A stretch of DNA of 40,685 nucleotides, taken from Bacteroidales bacterium (GTDB lineage Bacteria > Bacteroidota > Bacteroidia > Bacteroidales > UBA932). Both the position numbers and the translations under genes were made by a program. Shown in pieces: positions 34,339 to 40,650 of this stretch. The DNA lies in contig SUYL01000029.1 of assembly GCA_015060445.1 (NCBI GenBank), positions 1 through 40,685 on the forward strand, written 5' to 3'. Below the pieces are notes generated by a model, which worked only from the letters and a program-made list of their open reading frames with translations, was not told the origin of the DNA and made no database searches. Each line of letters opens with the position of its first letter. Positions within the stretch are counted from its first letter, which is position 1.

Positions 34339-34480
34339 TATATTTGATGAAGTTTGATTAATATTCTTTGAGTATCAAACCATTAAGAAGAACTTGCATG
34401 AGAATGGGCAATGGATAAGAAATTGCTAACTTGTTTTGTTACACTATATTCCTCATGCTTTTCAAATAACTCTTTTCTTT
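34339..34480 (+). ncRNA. Possible small structured RNA (weak candidate)
   Basis: The 530-base AT-rich gap between guaB and the nuclease gene has no convincing ORF. TATATTTG (34339-34346) could start a transcript with hairpin GTTTGAT/ATCAAAC (34352-34358, 34374-34380), then a second hairpin GCAAT/ATTGC (34408-34412, 34422-34426) inside a longer pairing GCATGAG/CTCATGC (34396-34402, 34452-34458) followed by TTTT. A minus-strand TATCTTTG also lies at 34484-34491. The -33 boxes are missing. AT-rich sequence throws up such patterns by chance. Confidence 0.25.
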
Positions 34481-34775
34481 GTGCAAAGATAATCATTATT
34501 TTGTTTATACACATTGTCTTTCAAAAACAAGTGAAAATAAATAATACACTAGTCAATGAATATCTCAACTTAAATTAGTCAATAGTTGAATTTCAAATGC
34601 CAACATAAACAAAATATTTGTGTAACTTTTGTAAGAAAAGATAACTCGTTTAGAATAAATCGGTTGGCCGGATTGCTTGAAAATTGGGTAACGAGATAGC
34701 AACCGTTCGTATTTCTGAGTTCTTCATTGTTATGCTTCAATGTGATAACTCTGACGGCACAAAGGTAATAAAAGA

Positions 34776-34820
34776 AACGCAGACAAAAACGAATGATGAT
34801 TATTTTCTTTTGTCTGCGTT
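34776..34820 (-). terminator. Terminator of the PDDEXK nuclease gene
   Basis: AACGCAGACAAAA (34776-34788) pairs perfectly with TTTTGTCTGCGTT (34808-34820), with a 19-base loop. On the minus strand it follows the nuclease stop by 5 bases and is followed by a TTCTTTTATT stretch. Confidence 0.75.
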
Positions 34821-34825
34821 CTTAT

Positions 34826-35956
34826 TTATAGTAGTTTCTTTAATTCTTCAATATCGGGTAGTGCATTGCGCAATCGCTCGGGCATATCTTTCGTTGCCCT
34901 ATAAGTTGCAACGCCCATAGGCTTGTCATAGTCTCGAATAGCAAACTCAACGAACGACTGATTCATATCGCGACATAACAGGATGCCAATTGCAGGGTTT
35001 TCGTGCGGTTTCCTTACATATGTGTCAAGAGCCGACAGATATGTACTCAATTGTCCCAAGTATGAAGAACGGAATTTCCCTGATTTTAGCTCGACGGCAA
35101 CAAGTGAGTTTAGTTCTCGATTGAAGAAAAGCAAATCAACAAACATTTCCTCTCCCGAAACCTCCAATCTGTATTGGTTGCCTACGAAAATAAAATCTTG
35201 TCCGAAGGTCAGGATAAACCTTTTGATGTTATCCACAATGGACTTTTCGAGCACACGTTCGTTCAAGTCTTCATCTTGTGTATCAAGTTCTTCTACATTG
35301 ATAAAATCCAACAAGTATTCATCCTTGAATGCGTTTACTGCCTTTAATGCCTGCTTTGTACTCGGCATTGTAGCGGTGAAATTATTGGGGAGCGTTCCTC
35401 GGTGGTTGTACAAATCAGCCTTGAGATAATCTCGCAAAACGTATTTATTCCAAAAACGTGTGGCTGATTCGTGGATATAGAACAAGCGGGCTTCTAATGA
35501 TTTTGCTTTTGTTATAATCTCAATATGATGGCTAAAACCGATGGCAACAAAGTCCGCCCAATTAAATTCGTCAGCCATCGGCTGGCGAATTTCAATAAGC
35601 AACATTTGCTCGTTAAGGTCCGAATCGCTAACCGCAGTTAGCGTTTTATTTTCGTCAGCCATCGGCTGGCGATTTATAACAGGCGACCACTCTTCGTAGA
35701 ATGAACGCATATTCTTTATGTTCGATGCCGAGAAACCACGAAGCCCGGGTAACTCCTTTTGCAGTTGCTGGCTAATGGACTCAATTGCACCTTTGCCCCA
35801 GAAGCCCTCACGAGAATTTTTAGAAACATAACAACCTATACCATAATACAATGACAATTGTTCCTTATTAGCAGAAGATGCTGCACGATACTGACTACGC
35901 AATATCGCTTCCTTAATAACCCGTACCGCCTTGGCGTATGTCTGTAAATCGCTCAT
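34826..35956 (-). CDS. YhcG/DUF1016 family PDDEXK nuclease
   Basis: A 376-residue protein. The N-terminal DUF1016 helical domain (about 8-92) carries LSLYYGIGCYVSKN and LPGLRGFSASNIKNMRSFYE. The C-terminal nuclease domain (about 210-345) has Asp274 in FVDLLFFN and Glu289-x-Lys291 in AVELKSGKF, then GQLSTYL, as in PD-(D/E)xK enzymes. YhcG proteins often lie in restriction or defence islands, but here no methyltransferase or specificity subunit is adjacent. Between the domains RQPMADE occurs twice (96-102, 124-130), from a 22-bp direct repeat. The ATG at 35956 is the first in frame. Base composition is AT-rich compared with guaB, consistent with acquisition. Confidence 0.9.
   Translation of the reverse strand: MSDLQTYAKAVRVIKEAILRSQYRAASSANKEQLSLYYGIGCYVSKNSREGFWGKGAIESISQQLQKELPGLRGFSASNIKNMRSFYEEWSPVINRQPMADENKTLTAVSDSDLNEQMLLIEIRQPMADEFNWADFVAIGFSHHIEIITKAKSLEARLFYIHESATRFWNKYVLRDYLKADLYNHRGTLPNNFTATMPSTKQALKAVNAFKDEYLLDFINVEELDTQDEDLNERVLEKSIVDNIKRFILTFGQDFIFVGNQYRLEVSGEEMFVDLLFFNRELNSLVAVELKSGKFRSSYLGQLSTYLSALDTYVRKPHENPAIGILLCRDMNQSFVEFAIRDYDKPMGVATYRATKDMPERLRNALPDIEELKKLL
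35567..35672. repeat. In-frame 22-bp direct repeat within the nuclease gene
   Basis: An identical 22-base unit starting TTCGTCAGCCATCGG occurs at 35567-35588 and 35651-35672, 84 bases (28 codons) apart, so the frame is kept. Each copy contains a small palindrome, CAGCC-ATC-GGCTG. Between them GCTAAC-CGCA-GTTAGC (35628-35643) forms another hairpin. It lies in the interdomain linker. Confidence 0.9.
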
Positions 35957-35974
35957 ATGCTTATTATTTGCCAA

Positions 35975-35982
35975 CAAAGGTA
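35975..35982 (-). promoter_or_regulatory. Putative -7 box of the nuclease gene
   Basis: Minus-strand TACCTTTG lies 18 bases before the ATG at 35956, predicting a leader of about 14 bases. No good -33 box was found. Confidence 0.5.
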
Positions 35983-36101
35983 CAAAAAGAAATGTGGATA
36001 ATACGGATGTTGTCTCTTTTTCTTTCTACAAATCCAGCAAGGTTAGTCTATAAACAAATCTTTTGAGATTTGAAATATTACAAAAAAGTACCCAAAAAAA
36101 A

Positions 36102-36131
36102 TTGTAATATCATTTATTTATACTATCTTGG
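36102..36131 (+). promoter_or_regulatory. Putative promoter of the 65-residue protein gene
   Basis: TTG (36102-36104), 19 bases, then TATCTTGG (36124-36131), one mismatch from TAnnTTTG. The start near 36136 gives a leader of about 50 bases. The rest of the 35957-36185 spacer shows nothing recognisable. Confidence 0.45.
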
Positions 36132-36185
36132 TATACAGGATAATAGCATGGTGATATTGTTAATAATTATATAAATCATATTATT

Positions 36186-36383
36186 ATGAATGATAATAGT
36201 TTTAAAATGTGTATTGATTGTGCTAATAAACAATCGAGAGTTAATTTAGCAAAGGGGACATATTATTGTCCTTTTATAAAAGAGATTCTTCCTAATGGAA
36301 TTGTGTATTATGATACAGATGCTACAGAATGTGTTAATAAAGGCATTTTTAGAGAGATTAGCTCAACAGACGGTGGCAAATAG
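36186..36383 (+). CDS. Small Cys-containing hypothetical protein
   Basis: A 65-residue protein that I do not recognise. It has CIDCANK near the N-terminus, then YYCPFIKE and ATECVNKGIF, giving four cysteines in the order C-x2-C, C, C that could bind a metal such as zinc. It has no signal peptide or membrane segment. It has its own promoter-like sequence and terminator, converges on the J-domain cassette, and shares that cassette's AT-rich composition. Confidence 0.65.
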   Translation: MNDNSFKMCIDCANKQSRVNLAKGTYYCPFIKEILPNGIVYYDTDATECVNKGIFREISSTDGGK

Positions 36384-36398
36384 CTTATCTTTGACAGG

Positions 36399-36434
36399 AA
36401 GAGCCCGTCCTAACAATTTGAGACAGGCTCTTTT
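36399..36434 (+). terminator. Terminator of the 65-residue protein gene
   Basis: AAGAGCC (36399-36405) pairs with GGCTCTT (36426-36432), with GTC/GAC extending the stem, and TTTT follows. Confidence 0.75.
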
Positions 36435-36525
36435 ATATCACCAGATTCTTATCTACTCGAATAGTGTAAGCTATGGTTATTATGCCTACTATGATTTGTG
36501 AACAACTTAAAACCGGCTGTGGTTA

Positions 36526-37149
36526 TTAAAATCTTTCTACTATTGTTGCAGAAGAAACTTTTACATATTTCTGTCCTGCATTATGTATTATTGGAGTATA
36601 CTCATTCTTCATCGCCCCATATTCTCCACTACTGGTAGTATTACCTGACACTGCATGAAATTTTATACGTAGACCATTATCTGCTATTTTTGATATACAA
36701 TGAAAATAGCAGATAATCAAGCTACCCACTTTAACCTCTATAAACTCGACCTCATCACTTGGACATTTTACATTTAGTTTTGCTTTTGTAAAATTTTCCC
36801 CAAAGATTGTTTGTAATCTGTTTATGTTGTTGTTTGAAAGATGAGCATTATATTTATTCGAAATAGGAGACATAAATTCTTTAACAGCACTAATGTCCGC
36901 TTGTAAGGAATTTAATTTATATCGTTCTTCTTTAGAAACATGAATTTCATTGATGATATTCTGGAGTTCGTCTAAACGGTTGTATATTTCTTCATTTCGT
37001 ATTTGCTCAGTGGGAAGTTGTAAAAAAGCTTCTATTAAATTATTAAAATCAGTATATGCAACATCACAAACATTATTATACTGCGCAAAACTATTTGCAG
37101 AAGAAAATAATAAGCACAATGAAAATAAAATATTCCTCATAAAAATCAT
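36526..37149 (-). CDS. Exported hypothetical protein (J-domain cassette, gene 4)
   Basis: A 207-residue protein of no family I recognise. A signal peptide (MRNILFSLCLLFSSANSFAQ, cleavage near residue 23) is followed by a helical, Asn/Glu-rich segment (about 40-120) and a beta-rich C-terminal part (VEFIEVKVGSLIICYFHC, KYVKVSSATIVERF). Its ATG overlaps the stop of the upstream lipoprotein gene (ATGA at 37149-37146), which supports the first Met and coupled translation. It is the last gene of the four-gene cassette. A weak hairpin at 36507-36520 may terminate it. Confidence 0.75.
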   Translation of the reverse strand: MIFMRNILFSLCLLFSSANSFAQYNNVCDVAYTDFNNLIEAFLQLPTEQIRNEEIYNRLDELQNIINEIHVSKEERYKLNSLQADISAVKEFMSPISNKYNAHLSNNNINRLQTIFGENFTKAKLNVKCPSDEVEFIEVKVGSLIICYFHCISKIADNGLRIKFHAVSGNTTSSGEYGAMKNEYTPIIHNAGQKYVKVSSATIVERF

Positions 37150-37583
37150 TTTATTGAACTGGTAATCGTTTGATGGTTTGTTCTACTAATCCCCATTGTA
37201 GTTACTAATATAGAATATCCGTTCCTTTCTTGTAAGCTAAATATCAATGCAGGCATTGTTACTACACCTTTGTGTATTTCATAAACTATTAATGTATCAT
37301 TCTTTTCAACTAATGTCAAGCCCTCACTATCTTTTGTCATCTTCTGAGAAAACTTATCAATATCCCAACCATTTTCAGATTTGTTCCACATAAAGTTTAC
37401 AAACTTTCCATTACCCTCAAATAACATAGAAGAATTATCTTCTTTTGATTTGTGCATATATGACGGAACATTAAAACATAGAGATGTTTCCGAGTTTTTA
37501 TATTCTATCATATCATAAGCTTTATTTTTACAAGCAAACAAAGTAATAACAATCATTATTATATACAAAATTTTCTGCTTCAT
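37146..37583 (-). CDS. Predicted lipoprotein (J-domain cassette, gene 3)
   Basis: A 145-residue protein with a type II signal sequence: a hydrophobic stretch ending ITLFAC, with Cys18 as the lipidation site, then KNK. The mature part is a compact alpha/beta domain with no recognised family (EYKNSETSLCFNVPSYMHKS, then TLVEKNDTLIVYEIHKGVV). It resembles small exported proteins that look like a domain of unknown function with a psbP-like pattern, but I make no assignment. It follows the J-domain gene by 10 bases. Confidence 0.75.
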   Translation of the reverse strand: MKQKILYIIMIVITLFACKNKAYDMIEYKNSETSLCFNVPSYMHKSKEDNSSMLFEGNGKFVNFMWNKSENGWDIDKFSQKMTKDSEGLTLVEKNDTLIVYEIHKGVVTMPALIFSLQERNGYSILVTTMGISRTNHQTITSSIK

Positions 37584-37593
37584 TTTTTAATCT

Positions 37594-38091
37594 TTAAGAA
37601 TTACAACTTCTAATAATACTTCCCAATATAGCCAATACAAATCCTGCAATTATCCAAGAAACAGCATATTGTAGTGATTTTTCCGCAGCTCCTTTTACAG
37701 CGGCCTTAGAAGCCTCTTTAAATGATTTTAAAAATTCATCTACAAGTTCTTTGGCATATTTTCTTGCATCTGCGATATCGTCTTTTAGAATATCATCTTT
37801 TATATCATAGTCATATTCGTACTCTTTTGAAAAATCGTTGTCTGATACCTTATGAGAATTAAAGGATAATTGTGCGTAAAAGATATCATATTCTTGATTA
37901 TATCTTTCTCGTTTATTCGTATCTTTCAATATTGCATACGCCTCATTTATATCTTGCATGATATTTGTCACATCAGTTCCTGGATTTTTGTCTGGATGCC
38001 ATTTCATAGACATTGCACGATATGCTGATTTGATTTCTTGTGCAGTAGCGTGTCTATGAATGTCAAGTATTTTATAATAGTCTTTAAACAT
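37594..38091 (-). CDS. Tail-anchored J-domain protein (J-domain cassette, gene 2)
   Basis: A 165-residue protein. Residues 4-68 are a complete J domain (DYYKILDIHRHATAQEIKSA, then MKWHPDKNPG with the HPD motif at 33-35), which stimulates Hsp70 (DnaK) ATPase. It lacks the Gly/Phe, zinc-finger and C-terminal substrate domains of DnaJ. An acidic linker (about 85-115) and an amphipathic helix lead to a single C-terminal hydrophobic helix (WIIAGFVLAILGSII, about 146-160), suggesting a tail anchor with the J domain in the cytoplasm. It could recruit DnaK to the membrane for export of the two downstream secreted products. That is inference. Confidence 0.85.
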   Translation of the reverse strand: MFKDYYKILDIHRHATAQEIKSAYRAMSMKWHPDKNPGTDVTNIMQDINEAYAILKDTNKRERYNQEYDIFYAQLSFNSHKVSDNDFSKEYEYDYDIKDDILKDDIADARKYAKELVDEFLKSFKEASKAAVKGAAEKSLQYAVSWIIAGFVLAILGSIIRSCNS

Positions 38092-38096
38092 ATCGC

Positions 38097-38312
38097 TTAC
38101 TTTTGCAAGACAGGGGTATCGTTATCATTATCATCTTTTTTCTCGCTTTTCCAAATCGCTTTTATACCTCCTATTAACCCCATAAGGAGAATCAAATTGA
38201 TAAAAGTAGGCGAACTCCCTGAACTTTTAATACCCGCAGTTATTGGAATTGTAATGATAAAAAATAAAAATACAACTCCTACTGTAACTAAAATTTTTGC
38301 TAACTTGCTCAT
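38097..38312 (-). CDS. Small two-helix membrane protein (J-domain cassette, gene 1)
   Basis: A 71-residue protein with two hydrophobic helices (about 6-26 and 37-55) joined by a short Gly/Ser loop, and a charged, Asp-rich C-terminal tail (KKDDNDNDT). The family is unknown. It precedes the J-domain gene by 5 bases and begins the cassette. Confidence 0.7.
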   Translation of the reverse strand: MSKLAKILVTVGVVFLFFIITIPITAGIKSSGSSPTFINLILLMGLIGGIKAIWKSEKKDDNDNDTPVLQK

Positions 38313-38343
38313 TATCTTTCTTTTTTGTTCCTTGGTGTGCCTA

Positions 38344-38351
38344 CAAGGTTA
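38344..38351 (-). promoter_or_regulatory. Candidate -7 box of the J-domain cassette
   Basis: Minus-strand TAACCTTG, one mismatch from TAnnTTTG, lies 31 bases before the first ATG (38312). The same octamer occurs upstream of the nuclease gene (36038-36045). No -33 box is obvious. An alternative start is the TAATTTTG at 38581-38588, which would put the long inverted repeat in the leader. Confidence 0.35.
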
Positions 38352-38360
38352 GTTTATTAC

Positions 38361-38536
38361 AAGAAGCGTGGCACTGCAATGCCATCTTCTAAGTCGGAGG
38401 TCGTAGGAATAACCTTAATTCAGAGGGTATGGTAATAGCAGCCCACGCTATAGCGTGAGAAACCATTACGCTTTTTCTCTCTGAATAGTCTTGAATTTCC
38501 TACGTTCCCGACTTCGAGATAAGCATAACGCTTCTT
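38361..38536. repeat. 176-bp imperfect inverted repeat
   Basis: The two arms share ordered blocks when one is reverse-complemented: AAGAAGCGT (38361 and 38528), AAGTCGG, CGTAGGA, ATTCAGAG, GTAAT, and at the centre the perfect palindrome CACGCTATAGCGTG (38444-38457). Spacers between blocks differ. The left arm has an extra small hairpin, GGCA-CTGCAA-TGCC. It fills most of the 335-base gap between the cassette and the coiled-coil gene. Reading frames across it have no convincing start codon. It could be a cis-acting RNA, a protein-binding cruciform or a degenerate mobile palindrome. Confidence 0.8.
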
Positions 38537-38587
38537 CTTTTTCTCATATGTCTTTGGATGGAGTTGCCTCAATCCAACTGCAAAATT

Positions 38588-38635
38588 ACAAAAAAGCCGT
38601 AATAATAAGCACACTATGGGCAAATTATTACGGCT
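38588..38635 (-). terminator. Terminator of the coiled-coil protein gene
   Basis: AGCCGTAATAAT (38595-38606) pairs perfectly with ATTATTACGGCT (38624-38635). On the minus strand it follows the stop at 38648 and is followed by TTTTTTG. It is a strong intrinsic terminator. Confidence 0.9.
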
Positions 38636-38647
38636 AAAGGTTGCGTT

Positions 38648-39124
38648 TTATAGCTTCATTCCTCGATTTTGGCTTCTTCTGCTTGTCGGCAACCCTAATG
38701 CTTCCATAAACTCATCTTTCTTGCGTCTGAACCAAGAGTGATGTGATACGCCATCGATTCTAAGGTCAAATCTTCCCTCTTTATCTTCTTTGAGGGAGCA
38801 GACCGCACCATCGGCTGAAAATGATTGGTTAAACATCGTTGAATGGAGTTTACCTTTGACGGGGATTTCCTTGAAAGAGCACAATGCTTTGATAAGATTG
38901 TCGTTGAATCCCATTTTCTCGCTGAGGTACTTAATCATAGGCATCAGCTTCTCCACATACGGGAAGTAACGCAGAATCTTGTCGATATACTCCGATTGTT
39001 TACGATGTTCCGCTTCGTATGATTGCTTGACCTCCTGTATCTGCTTTTGGTGTTCTACCTCCATTTGCTTGATATTGGATTGCAGTTGCTCGATGGTCTG
39101 TCTCGGATTGCGATTTCGTCCCAC
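38648..39124 (-). CDS. Coiled-coil hypothetical protein, probable 5' nonsense mutation
   Basis: A 158-residue protein counted from GTG at 39124. Residues about 8-55 are a Gln/Glu/Lys coiled coil (TIEQLQSNIKQMEVEHQKQI). A globular part follows, with LIKALCSFKEIPVKGKLHST and DGVSHHSWFRRKKDEFMEAL. I recognise no family with confidence, although the tail resembles proteins of Bacteroidota mobile elements. The same frame continues upstream without another stop to ATG 39214 except for one TAA (39179-39181): MTSQNYTKTLE, stop, STEIGIIDEIIGTQKREF. The original protein may have been about 188 residues, with a CAA-to-TAA change. The gene may be silent or start at GTG. Confidence 0.6.
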   Translation of the reverse strand: MGRNRNPRQTIEQLQSNIKQMEVEHQKQIQEVKQSYEAEHRKQSEYIDKILRYFPYVEKLMPMIKYLSEKMGFNDNLIKALCSFKEIPVKGKLHSTMFNQSFSADGAVCSLKEDKEGRFDLRIDGVSHHSWFRRKKDEFMEALGLPTSRRSQNRGMKL

Positions 39125-39174
39125 AAATTCTCGTTTTTGCGTTCCAATGATTTCATCTATTATTCCGATTTCGG

Positions 39175-39205
39175 TTGATTATTCCAGCGTTTTTGTGTAA
39201 TTTTG
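39175..39205 (+). promoter_or_regulatory. Promoter of the AlkZ-like gene
   Basis: TTG (39175-39177), 20 bases, then TAATTTTG (39198-39205). The start near 39210 gives a leader of about 32 bases. It overlaps the 5' codons of the opposite-strand coiled-coil gene, so the two cannot be freely optimised. Confidence 0.65.
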
Positions 39206-39241
39206 CGAAGTCATATTTCCGATTTTCAAGAAAGATACAGC

Positions 39242-40282
39242 ATGAACCCTATCGCCATACGTCTGCTTAACCAACAATTAGCGTCGCCCGTGTTTTCCGA
39301 CCCGGCCGACGTGGTGTCGCACATGGGAGCGATACAGGCACAGGAATACCGCCTGATGCGTTGGGCAGTGGCTATGCGTACACAGAAGCCGTCTTCGCAA
39401 GCATTTACAAAGGCTTATAATGAAGGACGGATTATCCGCTTGCATCTGCTTCGTGGCACATGGCAACTTGTCGCGGACGAAGATTATGCCTGGATGCTGC
39501 AATTGTGCGCTCCCAAGAGCATTTCTGTCATAAAAGGGTGGATGCACTCCAACGGTATCGACATCCCCCCAAAAGAGTTTGTCACTATCAGCGACATCCT
39601 TTGCCGGACGGCAGAGGAAAATGGAAGCGTAACCAAAGAAGACTTTGTTGAAGCATTAAGCCACAAAGGCATCACGATGGACGATCACCGCCTGTCTTAC
39701 CACATTCGTATGGCCGAACTGAATGGACTTCTGTGTAGTGGAGATCTTCTGCCGACAAAGGCCACATACAGCCTTGCTTCGCAAAAAGTTTCTCCACATC
39801 CAAACACTACCAACGAAGATGCTCTGCTCATGCTGACGCGGAAATATTTCCAAAGCCACTCCCCTGCCACGTTAAAAGATTTTGCCTGGTGGTCAGGTAT
39901 GAATACAGGCGATTGTCGCAAAAGCATAGAGGCCCTTATTAGCAACGAATTGCAAAGCGAATCATGGCAAGACGAAAAGTTCTATGTACATGATTCATGC
40001 CGTACACGGGGCTTCCGCAAGGGACAAACCCTCCTTATGCCCTCATACGACGAATACCTTATCGCTTACAAAAGCCGCGACATTGTGCTTCCTGCCGAAC
40101 ATAGTCATCGAGCACATAGCAACAACGGTATCTTTCATCCGGTAATAGCACACGACGGTATCATCTGCGGAAATTGGAAACCGTTCGGAAAAAAACTCGA
40201 AGCAACAACTTTCACTCCCGACATGCAAATTGAAAACATGAACGAAGCATGGAGGAGGTACGAACAATACCAATCAACATAG
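39242..40282 (+). CDS. Winged-helix DNA-binding protein, AlkZ/YcaQ-like (HTH_42)
   Basis: A 346-residue protein of the winged-helix family that includes the DNA glycosylases AlkZ and YcaQ, which act on bulky lesions and interstrand cross-links. HMGAIQAQEYRLMRWAV (27-43) contains the QAQ motif (Gln32, Gln34) equivalent to the catalytic QxQ of AlkZ. GRIIRLHLLRGTWQLVADED follows as the family signature, and SYDEYLIAYKSRD lies near the C-terminus. Glycosylase activity is inferred from the motif. The ATG at 39242 is preferred over a TTG at 39203 that lies in the promoter. Codon use (more CGN arginine, TCG) differs from the core genes, hinting at transfer. Confidence 0.85.
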   Translation: MNPIAIRLLNQQLASPVFSDPADVVSHMGAIQAQEYRLMRWAVAMRTQKPSSQAFTKAYNEGRIIRLHLLRGTWQLVADEDYAWMLQLCAPKSISVIKGWMHSNGIDIPPKEFVTISDILCRTAEENGSVTKEDFVEALSHKGITMDDHRLSYHIRMAELNGLLCSGDLLPTKATYSLASQKVSPHPNTTNEDALLMLTRKYFQSHSPATLKDFAWWSGMNTGDCRKSIEALISNELQSESWQDEKFYVHDSCRTRGFRKGQTLLMPSYDEYLIAYKSRDIVLPAEHSHRAHSNNGIFHPVIAHDGIICGNWKPFGKKLEATTFTPDMQIENMNEAWRRYEQYQST

Positions 40283-40595
40283 AAGTATCACCATTCTTAT
40301 AAAAAGAACAAGCCCTCACCTCAATCAAACGCAAAATCCCGCCCATTTTTACGGGCAGGGAATCGATAGGTTGCAAAAATCGCAGAGATTCACTATTAGC
40401 AAAATGACAAAAAGAAAGGAAGAACTATAAGAAATTAGAAAAACCCATCATCGCGAAGAGCATTTTGAAAGAGACATCAAAGAAACGACCCGCCAAACAG
40501 GGCAAAATCCAACAAATTGTCATGCTTAATTTCCCTTTCTAAAAAATGAATAAAAGGGAAGAAAGGGAGGAATACGTCAAAAAAAGCGCAACTGA
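40283..40595. other. Intergenic region before mnmG
   Basis: No ORF of note. Two hairpins are visible: CCCGCCC with GGGC-A-GGG (40338-40360), without a T run, which may end the AlkZ-like transcript, and TTCCCTTT with AAAGGGAA (40531-40538, 40553-40560). The rest is A-rich and I see nothing else in it. Confidence 0.5.
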
Positions 40596-40626
40596 TTGCT
40601 CCATTCAACTTTTATCCCTAACTTTG
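40596..40626 (+). promoter_or_regulatory. Promoter of the terminal gene (mnmG)
   Basis: TTG (40596-40598), 20 bases, then TAACTTTG (40619-40626), matching the Bacteroidota consensus. The predicted start near 40631 gives a leader of about 20 bases. Confidence 0.7.
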
Positions 40627-40650
40627 CCACCAAAATAGAATTGTATTAGT

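Noticed and set aside
34684-34920. Plus-strand 78-codon frame overlapping the end of the nuclease gene
   Set aside because: It runs through the nuclease terminator and antisense to its coding end, has no ribosome-binding or promoter signal, and resembles no known protein.
34826-35956. Complete restriction-modification or other multi-gene defence system around the YhcG nuclease
   Set aside because: No methyltransferase, specificity subunit, helicase, reverse transcriptase or other known defence partner is encoded nearby. The nuclease stands alone with its own terminator.
36038-38351. Direct repeats CAAGGTTAGT as integration (att) sites of the cassette
   Set aside because: A 10-base match is expected by chance many times in 40 kb, no integrase is present, and both copies could be degenerate -7 boxes read on the minus strand.
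38361-38536. Retron msr-msd RNA or insertion-sequence end
   Set aside because: There is no reverse transcriptase or transposase gene in the window, and the repeat lacks target-site duplications that I could see.
38420-38623. 67-codon minus-strand frame across the inverted repeat
   Set aside because: It has no ATG in frame. The only possible starts are TTG codons, one of them inside a terminator stem. A short ATG frame at 38547 is in another register and stops after 15 codons. The sequence is better explained as a non-coding inverted repeat.
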